DNA of 64,000 nt, taken from the NCBI GenBank assembly GCA_023548195.1, contig JAJHZJ010000696.1:1923843-1987842 (forward strand), read 5' to 3'. The DNA comes from Bettongia penicillata ogilbyi (lineage: Eukaryota; Chordata; Mammalia; Diprotodontia; Potoroidae). The notes under the pieces were generated by a model, which saw only the letters and a program-made list of their open reading frames with translations, was not told where the DNA came from and made no database searches. Every line of letters starts with the position of its first letter. Position 1 is the stretch's first letter. Positions 49,011 to 60,420 of this stretch are shown one piece after another. The position numbers were made by a program, and so were the translations under genes.

Positions 49011-49779
49011 TTTTTCCCTCTTTTGGGAATTTCCCCAGCCAGTTACTTGACTTTTGATTCCTTTGTCAAATGGAGGGTATACACTAGAGACCTGTAAGTT
49101 CTCAGTTCCTCCAAGGTGGCACAATCAAGGGAGAGGAGTTTACTCCTCTCCTGGTCTGCACTCTGGTCTGGGAGCAATCACAAGATTTTCTGCCCAGGAT
49201 CTGTGAGTAGGATTCCCTCTCCAAAGCCACCACCAGTTCCACCAAGCCAGTACTCCTTCTCTCTCCAGGACTGCCACTCAGAACTGTGACCCATATCAGC
49301 CACTCAATTCCCCCAGAATCTGTAGGTGGAAGGCTCCAAAAATGGATGCTGCTGCTGCGGTGGCTGCCACCTCCCTGTGACTGGGATAGGGTCAGATCCT
49401 GCTCCCTCCTCACCCAGGTAAAAGAGCTTTCTCACTGATCTTTGAAGCTGTCTTTGGCATTTGTGGGTTGAGAAATCTGGGAACTGCTGCTGCTACCTGT
49501 GATTCCATACCCTGAAGCCTACTCCAGTCCTGTCCCTGCTGCATGGCACAGTCAAGGCTGGGCTGTGCCCCACTCTGAGCCTGGTGTGATAGACCTTTCC
49601 TATTGACCTTCGAGGCTGTGCTGGGCTGGAATTCTCTTTTACTCTGTTGTTTTGTGGCTTCTGCTGCTCTAGAATTTGTTTAGAGTAATTTTTTACAGGT
49701 ATTTTATGGGTTATAGGGGTAGAGCTAGAGCAGATCTATCCTTGTACTATGCATCTTGGCTCTGCTCCCTCAAAAAAGG

Positions 49780-50335
49780 CCATTATTCCTATTCTTATTT
49801 GATATAGTTCTAGGAATGTATATTATTGTAATAAAACACACACAAAAAAACAAATTGAAGGAATAAGTAGATAAAACAAAACAAAATAAATTTATTGCCT
49901 TTCCCAAATAATGTGATGATTTATTTAGAGAACTCTAAAAAGACAATGAAAAACAATGCTGAGATAATAATTTCACTAAAATAGTAGGATATAAAATAAC
50001 TCACAAAATCTCCAACTCCTTTGTTATACTATTATTAAAATTCAGCAGGATGAGATAGGAAAGTAAATTCCATTGAAAATAACTACAGAATGCATAAAAT
50101 ACATGGGAATTCATTTACTAAGACAAAGCAATTATATGAATGCAAGAAGAAAATGCTTTTTAACAAAATAATGACACATCTCAATAATTGGAAGACTAGT
50201 ATTTGATCACGGTTAGACCATGCCAGTATCACAAAGTGACAATGTTACCCAAATTAATTTTTTTATTTCATGCCATACCAACAAAACCACCAAAGAATTA
50301 CTTTATAGAATTTATAGCTTTCCCTCAGTGACAGT
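49780..50335 (+). mobile_element. Old L1 ORF2, right part
   Basis: It resumes the reverse-transcriptase text exactly where 42074 stops. Together the two sides give the GCPL...L region followed by TTTGATATAGTTCTAGGAAT. Further on it reads AATTGAAGGAATAAGTAG, TAGAGAACTCTAAAAAGA and GTTACCCAAATTAAT, as in L1 ORF2. Broken by many stops. Confidence 0.75.
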
Positions 50336-51090
50336 AAGCCAGCCTAACTGATGTAGCAAGGCCCCCCAAGGAAGAGAAAAGAAGTGGCATGTGCCAGGAG
50401 AGTCAGACATCACTGCTGTCATGACTACCACCCTTCCTCAGATTTTACTAGAGACAACCCATGTCCCTGAGCCTAAGAGCCTTGGATATAGCTGGTTCCT
50501 GGCCATTGGCCATACTTCCAGCATGACTCTGACAGTCATCAGTGAGGAAGTAACCTCTGTTCAAAATGGATCCACCATTATCAACTGTCATCATTGATAA
50601 GCAGGTAAGCGTAAGAGTTCTGGTAGTAACAATGCTCTCCAGACTGCTAGTCATGCTTTCGGTTCACTCCCCTCCCCACCCCACCCCTGTGGAACCACAG
50701 AAAGCCCTATGGAGAAGGGACCAACCATCTCCTCCCCCGCACCTACTGACCAGCTGCCACTGGAAGGTCAGGCAAATCAGACTACCTTAAGCTGCAAGGG
50801 ACACAAAAGAAGAAACAAGAGGCAGCATGTACCAGGCAAATCAAACAATCACCATCTCCCCTAAGACTGTGTTGGAAGCAACCCAGATCCCTGAGCCCAT
50901 AAGCCCACCTCCTAGCAGATCTCTGGTCCTACCTCCATCCCATCATCTCCATTATCAATCTTTGTGGAGACAGGACAACTGATTTTTATAGGCAGCATTA
51001 TCCCAGGCTCCTCAGCCACCCCAGTTACTAAAGACCCAGAAGAATGTCTCCACCAAAGTCCTTGGTGTGATCAAAGGGTTCAATGTCAGA
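50336..51090. repeat. Diverged tandem duplication, about 440-bp unit
   Basis: Copy 1 around 50366-50500 (GAAGTGGCATGTGCCAGGAG ... CCCATGTCCCTGAGCC) and copy 2 around 50806-50940 (GAGGCAGCATGTACCAGGCA ... CCCAGATCCCTGAGCC) match in order. The block sits between L1 ORF2 and L1 3' UTR sequence, so it may be an insertion in the host L1. Family unknown. Confidence 0.55.
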
Positions 51091-51099
51091 AATGGATGC

Positions 51100-51650
51100 A
51101 GTTTTATCAGTGGAAATAATATTAAAGGTTCGTTACTATCTGCTTTGCCCCTATGTACAATCTTATAGCAGCTCTTTTTGTAATGGTGAAGAACCAGAAA
51201 CTAAAGGAGTACCTACCAATTGTAAATTGGGTAAAAAAAATGTCTAAATGACATGGTATGTAAGGGTCATAGAATACTATTGTGCTCTAAGAAATGATGG
51301 AACCAATGGTTTCAGATAAGCCTGGAAAAACTTGTATGAACTGATACAGAGTGAAGTGAAGGAGACAGAGCCAAGGAAATGTTCTCAGTGTAATAACCCA
51401 CCCTGATTCCACAGAACTAATAATGAAGATAGACCAATGCAGAATGAGACACACATTTTTTGAACAGGATCAGCATAAAAGTTTGGTTTACTTGACAATG
51501 CTTATTTGTTGCAAGGATTTTCTTTTTCTTTTCAGTGGGAGTAGAAGAGTTGAGATGGAGAGAAAAATGATAATTTTAAAAATGAATACATTTTCATATG
51601 TAGGAACAAAGCCTTGGTCATCATTAGAGATTTTTTAAACAAACCATGCC
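51100..51650 (+). mobile_element. L1 3' region
   Basis: Text such as CAGCTCTTTTTGTAATGGTG, AATACTATTGTGCTCTAAGA and AGAGTGAAGTGAAGGAGACA parallels the L1 3' end at 58.27-58.98 kb. It is probably the end of the same L1 that hosts the nested insertions. Confidence 0.65.
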
Positions 51651-52590
51651 ATCCTTTGCCCTTGGTGATCTTATCCATGTACATTTTGTTCAGGGATGCA
51701 CCTCAAGAAGGAAGGCAGAAGGAAAATTCAGGCATAGCCTCCCTGTTAGAAGCAACAACCTAGATTGAATTTCTTAGTACCATTCAAAGGATGCTGGGAT
51801 GACCTTCAAAGACATACTTAACTACCTCATTCATGCTCAGTGTTGATTTTGACAAGTCCAAAAAACCTCTCTGAACCTGACGGGTCCAGAAGCAGTTTTG
51901 TGCCAGGAGAGGTTGGCTTCTAGTGGCTGATTCTGTCAGTGGGGCCATCCCTAACAAATGAGTACTGTTGGCCCTTGAAGGAAGCTGTTATTGAAAGTGG
52001 CAAGACTATCTGTATGAAACTCTGTTTCGCATGGATTGACAAAACCCACTGACCTCAATTCTGACAAGTGCCAAGGTGAATGAATGCCAATAACCAAAGA
52101 TAGGCAGCTGCCTGGCTGGCCAACAATGCATTCAGTGTACACAAGATCTCAGGTCTGAGAGAGACTCTAGAGAGGAATATGTGAGAGATAGTACAAGCAA
52201 AAGCTGTCAGTTGGTAGAAAGGGACGGTGGGTCTAACACCCAATTAGGAAGGACAATACCTGAAGGCTAGGTTGATTTCCTTATCCCCCTAATGAGGTGA
52301 ATTGTCAGAACTTTGGAGATTTGCCAAAATTCAGAGCAATATTATTAGAGGTGGCCTCGGAGAGCTGGGAGCTGCAATGTCTAGAGAAGGGAAAAGTTCC
52401 TGAGTCCCTGGCCTAGACAAGTAAACATACTGGCTATAAGCCTTTGAACAAGTCATTTAATCTCTCTTGGTCTAAGTTTTCTCCTTTGTTGAATGAGGTG
52501 GACATACTAGATAACCCCTAAGGTCCTGTGAAACTCTAAATTCTAGGATCTGATGTATTTCTGGATTTGATGCTAACCTATTATCTGTCA
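51651..52590. other. Intergenic, CORE-SINE
   Basis: About 52410-52560 is a plus-strand CORE-SINE (TCATTTAATCTCTCTTGGTC). The remainder is unassigned and no exon is seen. Confidence 0.4.
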
Positions 52591-52725
52591 GTGAATTAAC
52601 AAGTATTTTATCAAGTGCCAACTATGTGCCAAGCACTGTGTTAGGCACTGAGGATACAAGTACAAAGAATGGCATCATCCCTAATCACAAGGAGCTTACA
52701 TTCTGACAGGGGAGTCAATAAGTCC
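52591..52725 (-). repeat. L2 3' end
   Basis: The plus strand reads CAAGTGCCAACTATGTGCCA, then AGGCACTGAGGATACAAGTA and AAGGAGCTTACATTCTGACA, the reverse of the L2 3' end. AT-rich TATA repeats follow at 52790-52860. Confidence 0.7.
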
Positions 52726-53254
52726 ACAGACAGACAGATACAGAGATTCAGATGGGAAGATTGATCGGCAGAGACATTTATCCATAGATCTATATATGTG
52801 TATTTATATATATGCATTCCTATTTGTATATGTCCCTTATTATATAGGCACATATAATATACATTTCTGTAAAATAAATACAATAATTAAAAATGAGGTA
52901 GTTTGGGGAGAGAGAGTACTTAGAATTGAGTGTACCAAGAAAGGCTTCATGTAGAAGGTAGTACTAAGTGACCTAAAGGGGGATTTGACTCAAGAGAAAC
53001 TCAAAAAAGAAGTGCTGAACATGAGTTAAAATGATTCCATTGAGGACAGAAAGGGGAATGCTTAAGACAATTAATATGGTTTCCCAGAGATCACAACCAG
53101 CTAAGATTTCAAACAAATAAACAAAGATAATCACAATATTAATAGAAGGGCAAATAACTGTGGATAAAACAAAGAGTCCTAAAAGAATACTGTGGCCAGG
53201 CAGGACACCAATTACCTACTGGACATCTCAGGTTGAAGGGCTCCAAGATGAGTC

Positions 53255-53600
53255 ACACTAAAAATGTCCAAAATAGAACTCATTATCCTTCCCCCAAATC
53301 TCACCTCTCTTATGGCCAAAGGGTTCATTATCCTTAAAATCACCTCTGTTCATCACTTTGGTGTCCTTCTTGACTCCTACTCACCCACTATATCTAATCT
53401 GAATCAGCTGACAAATATCTTTTCTACTTTTATGACAGCTTTCATATGCAGCCCCTTCTCTACACTCATATAAAGGTCCTCATCACCTTCCACCTGGGCT
53501 CTGGCAATAGCCTAATTGTTCTCTTTCCCTTAACCATCACCCTTCCCCAATCTATCCTCCACTGAGCTGCTCTGGTAGGTCAGGCCTGACTTAGGCCTAT
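53255..53600 (+). repeat. L2 fragment
   Basis: C-rich L2 text ending CACCTGGGCTCTGGCAATAG, CTAATTGTTCTCTTTCCC. It is probably the same L2 as 54000-54590, interrupted at about 53600-53990. Confidence 0.6.
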
Positions 53601-53999
53601 CTTAAGGTTTAGGTTGGCATTGAACACTCATAGGCTTTCTAACTTTTCTAACTCACAAACTCTCTAACAATTAACAAAAGGGAATTTCCTTAGTCTTATC
53701 ATGGAAAAGATATTCAGCAAAGATCCAGCATTGATTAAATAGAGCAGCTCCCAGTAGTCTTTGAGGTTAAGGGTAGGGGTCCTGCTTCCTCAGTGACTTC
53801 TCAATGCACTGACTTTTGTTCTTAGGATATCAGGAAGCTACATCAAAGACTCAAGCCTTAGTTCGTTGGGCCAATTATGTCTCAATAATCATTTTCATAC
53901 CTTTTAAGAAAAAAATAGTTTAGCCTATTAATGTTGCCAAAAACCTAGACCACCCAATGTGTCAGGGATACTAGTACCCACTGTTCTTACTATATTTAC

Positions 54000-54590
54000 C
54001 AAAGTGATTTTCCTAAGTCAGGGTCTAGAGACATAACCCTCCTCCCCAGTAAGCTACAGTGGTTCTCTTACCACTTCTGGGATCAAACATAAACTCTGTG
54101 TAGCACTTAGACATCCTAACAATTAGGCTCCATCTTATCTTTCTTGTCTTACTGCACATTTCTCTACTCCATGACCTCTGTGAACCAGCCAAACTGCCTC
54201 TGCTGTTTCTTGCACTATATTCCATCTCCCATTGCCATGCTTTTGTATCAGCTGCCTCCACACCTGAGTGCACCTTCTCTTTCTAATCACTTCTTGGAAT
54301 CTACGATTTCCTTTAAGATTCAGCTCAAGCCTCATTTTGTGTACCAGGTTTCTCCTAATCCCAGTTATGAGTGCCATGCCCTGTTCAAGGACATACCTTG
54401 TATTTCTTGTATCTATTTTGTTGATATCTATATTTGTGCCTTTTGTCTACCCCATTAGCATGAGAAATCCTGGATAGAAGGGACCATTTCATTTTGGTCT
54501 TTGGTTTCCTAGCATTTATTATGGGATCCAGCATGTAACAGGCACTTAATAAATGCTTGTTGGTGACTGGATGGATGGGTTGAAGGATGC
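54000..54590 (+). repeat. L2 3' part
   Basis: It includes CACTTCTGGGATCAAACATA, TTAGGCTCCATCTTATCTTT and the canonical end AGGCACTTAATAAATGCTTG at 54541-54560. Confidence 0.75.
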
Positions 54591-54795
54591 ACTGTGTAGA
54601 GTTGACAATTGTAATTCTTTAGAATATGTGGCAGATAGAGAATCTCATGGTTACTCCTCATTAGCATTTAGTGTTCCTCTGGTCATCTACACAGTATAGC
54701 TTATTACCCTAGTTGTAGTTCTCAAATGTCATGTATGTTGAGGATCTGAGGCCATACCAGTCAAACTATTTTGCATCAGTTCACAGCTGTTTTAT

Positions 54796-55066
54796 ATTGT
54801 TATTGTTGTGCTTGTCTTTTGTTCTCAAAGAAGACCATGACATGAAGATGATGACATGACTTACGGTTGACTTTGATTTGAGTGAGGGAAGGCTGTTCAA
54901 GGTCACCAGCCTCACTTTCTTCTCCTGAGCCATCTGGGTCCAGTGGCCTGATAATCATCAGGATGACTGGAGATGGCCCAGGATGCCCCCCTGCTCCTTT
55001 CCCTTTCAGGCTAAGGTCTTATCACATTCCCACTTTAAGTGGGATACACCCATTCAATGAATAGGC
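54796..55066 (+). repeat. Marsupial interspersed repeat, copy B
   Basis: It aligns by eye over its whole length with 35204-35478, with small indels (GATGATGACATGACTT, GTCACCAGCCTCACTT, GGATGACTGGAGATGGCCCA). Confidence 0.7.
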
Positions 55067-56480
55067 TTCTTTAAGTGGACCAGGAGTCAGGAACTCCTGA
55101 GTTGAACTTACTCCTCCAACAATTTTACCCTAGACAAATCATTAAATCTCTCTGGGCTTCTTTCTGCATTTGTTTAAAAAAAATGTGAGAGTTGGAAGTC
55201 AATGTCATCTAAGATCCCTTCCATCTTTAAATCTATGACCCAATGATACTCTCTACCCTCTTCATTTCCTGAACATGACATTCCATTCAGGAGTTTTCTG
55301 AATTTACTTTATGGCTGGAAGAATGCACCCTTTCCAAGAAAGTTTATCTTTCAATTTAAAAATTTCTTCCGAAGTATCAAACTGTTAGGCTAAATTGTGA
55401 TCTACTTAGAAAATGTAGTTTATTATCTTCATCACTGTGACTTTCCCTCCTTGAACCTCAGTTTTTCATCTATACCATGAGGGAGTTAGATTAAATGACT
55501 TTTAAGGGACCCTGCTAGCTCTGAGCCAATGATTTTCTCCTGTCATCATCACTTTCTACACCTGCTGTATGATGTTTATTTTAATGTCTGGCTTTACCAC
55601 ATGACATTATCGATTCATGTAGAGTCAGCTCCTGTCATGTTTCAGGCTAGTTATCTTCTAATATTGATCTTTCCCAGAATAACTTCTAATTTACTGCATG
55701 TCGTCTGGAGCCATAAGGATCATAGAATTGCACATTTCAAAGGAGCCTTTCTCAGAAGCTGTCTAGTAGAAATCCCACCTGACCAAACATTTTCTCTCAC
55801 ATCCCCAGCAAGTGGTCATCCAGTCCTCACTTGAAGATGTTGGCCAAAGAGGTACTGATTACGTCCACCCATTTCATTTTTTTGAATAGCTCCAATTATC
55901 AACTAGAAATTGATTAAGTGTTAGTTCCTGTGTGCCAGACACTGTACTGAGTGTTTAGGGCATCCAAGAAAGATAAAACAAATCTTCGCTGTCAAGGAGT
56001 TCACATTCTAATAAGAATTGTCCAGAAACCTTTCCTTCTTTCTGTCAAACTTAAATGTGTCTCTTTGTAATGTCTACCTGTTATTCCACATTCTCCCCTG
56101 TCGGATGCAGTGGAACCCATCTAAGCCTTCTTTGACATGATGGTCTTTCAGATAACTGAAGCAAACTAGCAACATACCTCTCCCAACTGTCCTTTCAGAA
56201 TAAACATCCTCCATTATTAAGAGGATCCTCCCCTTCCTGTTCCCTTCCTTTGGCACACTGTCTAGGCTCTCTAGATCCTTCTTAAAGTGTGGCTGAGTAT
56301 GGGACTGGCCCACAAATACTTCATATGTTTCTATAGGACACTTTACAGTTACAAGTCATTTTCATATACATTATCTATTGGATCTACACAACCGTCCTGC
56401 AAGTTGTTGGTGATGATGCCTTATATATGGGAAACCACAGATTCAATGACTAGATAATATGAGTATCTTATAGAAGGGCA
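55067..56480. other. Intergenic with CORE-SINE and L2
   Basis: About 55400-55530 is a CORE-SINE (plus). About 55910-56015 is an L2 end (minus; TCAAGGAGTTCACATTCTAA). No exon recognised. Confidence 0.45.
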
Positions 56481-57600
56481 AAAGGGTAGAGTAGACTCCA
56501 CCCCATTTGACCCTAGTGACTTGATTAGGTACCTAGATTACCTTTTGATTGAATCAAACAATCAGGATTGGTGTGAAGTGACCTGTACACTTCCCTTAGA
56601 TCGATCAGGACTTCAATCTATGTACTTTTTATAAAAGAGAGGAGCTACTGCAGAATCAGAGAAGCGATTTGGAGCCTCTGGATGCAAGAGATTGGAACAA
56701 GGAGGAGCAAAGGACAGGTTAAGCTATAGTAAAGAAGTAAGTTATGAAGAGAAGCATTGGCTCAAAGAGCGCCATGAAGAGAAGGATCTGGGCTGAGGAA
56801 AGTTTCCCCAACTTCTCCTCTAGATATCTGTCTCTCCATAGATATTATAATATAATCTGATATTTCATTACATACATACTGCCAGTAAACTGAATTTTGC
56901 CTCAACCACAGAGAACAACACCTCTGCCTTGGGATTAGGAATTTTTCCTTCCTGGGGGCTCAGAGCCCTCCTGACTGAACTCAAAACATTTCATCTAAAA
57001 TAAACTTCCTGAAATAGAAAGAAGGAAACCAAGTGGATTGTAGGAGTCATTATATTGCCCCCAGGCTCAAAATGAACTAATGAATGGTGTAATGGTAATT
57101 TAAATGGGAAGGTCTTTCCCATTCATTAAGAAGGCCCATGTGACCTGCTTAAATCATATGATAGCCTAAGTCACATGTGAGAGGAGCTTGCTAATGGGAG
57201 GAAACAGGGTGGAACAAAACTGGGTGGAACAAAACTGGGAGGAAATTGGTGAGAGCAGTTAGAAAAAAGGAGAGAGAACACAGGTAGGCACAGCTAGTCT
57301 GGTGAATGTTTGTTTGTGGGAAGGCCCTGGAGGGAGTGGGAGATGGGGGAAACTTGGGAATGGCTTTGTCCACTGCAATGCTTAATATGTATTTACTTCT
57401 TTGTTGTTATGATGTATTTGGCTTTCTGGTGTCTGAATAAATGTTTTTCTTTTGCCTTCTGTATGGAGAGTGTTATATTTTGTGATTCAAAATTATGCAA
57501 GTGTATTCATAGTCAGTGTTGGTGCTGTGAATATTGCTTTGCTGATACACAAAGTCTTACAAGAGAACACTTTGTCTTGAGGTGGTGAAATGATCAGATG
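56480..57600 (+). repeat. One or two solo LTR-like blocks
   Basis: 56480-57010 has a TATA-like TTTTTATAAAAGAGAGG at 56628-56644, followed by a leader-like stretch and an AAATAAAC end. 57040-57480 has no such TATA but ends with AATAAATG and T/G-rich sequence, as in retroviral R-U5. Neither has a partner in the window or a clear target-site duplication, so this is a suggestion only. Confidence 0.35.
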
Positions 57601-58260
57601 GTAGGAGTAGATTATGGGTGGGAAAACTGTGGATTCAACAGAAAAATGATTTACCCAAGGAAGAGGCAAAACCAAGGTTCAAACTCAGATCTCCTGACTC
57701 CACTTCCACAGAGTTTCATTGAAGGAACATTGTTACCACATCTTTCCTTCTTTAAACAATGTTAGAATCATATATTTGTAAGATATCTTAAAATGAAATA
57801 TGCCCTCTCATGTTTCCAATTAATTTTTTAAAAACTGCTCTAAAAACAATAGCTGACACATTCATATCGTAAAGACCTTTCCATACACTATCCTTTGTTC
57901 CTCACAATAACACTTTAAGATAGTCGCCATCCCCAGCAAACGGAAAAACTGAGAAAGCTTAAGGACCTTGGCCAAAGTCACAGAGCTGGTAAGAGCCAAG
58001 ACCAAACCGTGTCTTCTTGATTTAATTCTAATGCCCTTTGCCCCAAACCATACGATAGTAGTCACTCTCATCGTTTATTTAGTCCCAAGACAGAGATCAA
58101 GGCTTTATATTTGTAAATGTGTGTGTATAAGTTTTACGAATCGAATATGCCCCAGTTAAAAAAAAAGCAGGTCTTTGATGACAGGGATTATTTTGGATTT
58201 TTCTCTGTGTTCCTGTATATTGCACACTATGTTTGCTTCATGCTTTGTTAAATGAACTAA
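57601..58260. other. Intergenic with MIR
   Basis: About 57860-58030 is a minus-strand MIR (GGCCAAAGTCACAGAGCTGG). The rest is unassigned. Confidence 0.45.
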
Positions 58261-58266
58261 TCTTGA

Positions 58267-58978
58267 AACTAAAATGGTTGATTCTGGAGAGCAATTTGGA
58301 ACTACACCCAAGGCAATCAAACTGTGCATTCCCTTTGATCCAGCAATATTACTACTAGGTCTGTATCCCAAAGAGATCATAAAAAAGGGGAAAGCACCTA
58401 CATGTACAAAAATATTCGTAACAGCTCTTTTTGTGGTGGCAAAGAATTGGAAGTTGAAGGGATGCCCATCTATTGGGGAGTGACTGAACAAGTTGTGGCA
58501 CGAATATAATGGAATATTATTCTGCTATAAGAAATGATGAGCAGGCAGATTTCAGAAAAATCTGGGTAAAGTTACATGAATTGATGCTGAGTGAAGTGAC
58601 CAGAAGCAGGAGAACATCGTACATAGTAACAGTAACACAGTGTCACTGATTGATAACTCTTCTCAGCAATACAATCCTCCAAGACAATTCCAAAATTCAT
58701 GATGGAAAATGCTACCCACGTCCAGAGAAAGAACTGACAGATGAACAAAAAATACTATTTTCACTTTTCTCATTTTTTTTTTGTCCTGTTTCTTCCTTCA
58801 CAATATGACTGTGGAAATATATTTTACATTATTGTACATGTAAACCTGTATCAGATTGTTTGCCATCTTGAGGAGGGAGAAAAATTTGGAACTCAAAATC
58901 TTTCAAAAAACAAGTGTTGAAAATTGTCTTTACATGAAATTGGAAAAAATAAAATGCTATTAAAGTTTAAAAAAAAAT
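58267..58978 (+). mobile_element. L1 3' end, 5'-truncated
   Basis: About 0.7 kb of L1 3' sequence: TATCCCAAAGAGATCATAAA, ATAATGGAATATTATTCTGC, ATGATGGAAAATGCTACCCA, TCCAGAGAAAGAACTGA and TTGGAACTCAAAATCTTTCA, with an AATAAAATGC and A-rich end. Confidence 0.8.
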
Positions 58979-60029
58979 GGTTTTAATAAGATTAAAATGA
59001 TAAAATTAGATCAGCTATTCTTTTTGGTCTAAGGACCCCTTTATACTATTAAAATTATTGAAGTTTTGTTTATTTGGGTTATAGCTATTGATATTTACCA
59101 TATTAGAGATTTAAAATAATAATTCATTTAAAGTAACAATAATAGATACTTTGCATGTTGACATAGTTAACATATTTATTGTGAAAAAGAACATTTTCTA
59201 AAACAAAAAAAGTATAGTGAAAAGAATAGTTTTGCTGTACCTTTTTTGTGCAAATCTCTTTAATATGTCACTTAATAGAAGATAATTGTATTCTCATCTC
59301 TGCTTCTACATTCTATCTGGGACAATGTGTTGTTTTAGTTGAAGTATAAAGAAAATCTGACCTCAAACAGATATTAGTTGGAAAAAAGAAGAATATTTTA
59401 ATAATCATGTTTTAATATTGTCATTAAAATATTTTGATCTTGTGAACCCCCTGAAAGGTCTTGGGGATCCCACATATCCATGGACTATATTTTGAAAATC
59501 TCTGTATTAGATGATCTCCAAAGTCCTTTCCTGCTCTGACATGGTATGATTCTATCCCCTTCCCTGAGTTCCCTTACCTGGGTTCTAGGGTATTGCTGGG
59601 GAAATCATCCCTGTTCTTCATCCACTGGTATCAATGCTCTGAATTTGTAACCTGTTCATGAGTTAAACTACTGAACATATGGCAAAATATGCGAAGACTT
59701 GGAACAGCTTTGGGGGAAGGGGGATGCCCCATGCAACAAATGTTTACAAGATGCTTATGATAATAGGACTGTTTCCTGGTCACATCAAGCATAAGGTCCT
59801 ACCTGGTCAGTCAGTTAAATTGGAGGCCCTAAGAGCAGGTGAGGGTACACATTATCACTTACTCCTCACAACAACTCTGAGGAGTAGGTAATACCAATGT
59901 TAGTTCCAACATATGGGGAAACTGAGGTTCAGTGAGATGGTCACTAAGATGGTCAAGGAAGCTGTAGCATGAGGAAAAGCTCAAAGACTAGCGTTTGACA
60001 CAGCCTCTTGATCTTTTTCACCAGCTGGC
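58979..60029. other. AT-rich intergenic DNA
   Basis: 58979-59520 is strongly AT-rich and unassigned. About 59840-59935 is a minus-strand MIR (AACTCTGAGGAGTAGGTAAT, GGGGAAACTGAGGTTCAGTG). Confidence 0.4.
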
Positions 60030-60420
60030 ATCAATCAACACGTATTGGTTAAGTACCTACTATGTGCCAGACATGGTGCTAGGTTCTGGCTCTCCAAGGA
60101 CAAAAACAAACAAACAAAATTCTTCAAAACTGGTCCTTATCCTTGAAGAGTTTACATTCTATCTGAGGAAACAATGTTTGTGTGTGTGTGTGTACACATA
60201 CACATTTCTATACACATGTGTATATACATACACACACGTACTACTAAATACAAGGTAATTGGGAAGGGAAAAAAATCAGGAAAGGCCTCTTGTAACAGAC
60301 AGTGCTTGAGCTGAACTTTGAAGGACTCTAGGCAGTCAAAGAGGCAGAGAGGTAAGAAGGGAGCACATTCCAAGCATGGGAGACAGCCTGGGCAAAGGCC
60401 TGGAGATAGGAGAGGAAATA
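60030..60420 (-). repeat. L2 remnants with (TG)n/(CA)n
   Basis: 60030-60175 is a minus-strand L2 end (GTACCTACTATGTGCCAGAC). 60179-60240 is a short TG/CA microsatellite. 60270-60420 is an adjoining L2 segment (GGAGCACATTCCAAGCATGG, GGGCAAAGGCCTGGAGATAG). Confidence 0.6.

Larger units (their letters stand above)
42075..49779 (-). mobile_element. Second half-L1 (ORF1-only LINE), split by an ERV
   Basis: The element runs on the minus strand in two parts, 47252-49779 and 42075-42360, and totals about 2.8 kb. A 17-bp target-site duplication with one mismatch flanks the whole (CCATTATTACTATTCTT at 42058-42074; CCATTATTCCTATTCTT at 49780-49796). It has an L1-type 5' start (CAGAGCCAAGATGC) and ORF1 remnants at about 47940-49010. 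Its 3' UTR is colinear with the 27-30 kb copy and it lacks ORF2. Its 5' UTR does not obviously match that copy, so the two belong to different subfamilies. Confidence 0.85.
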
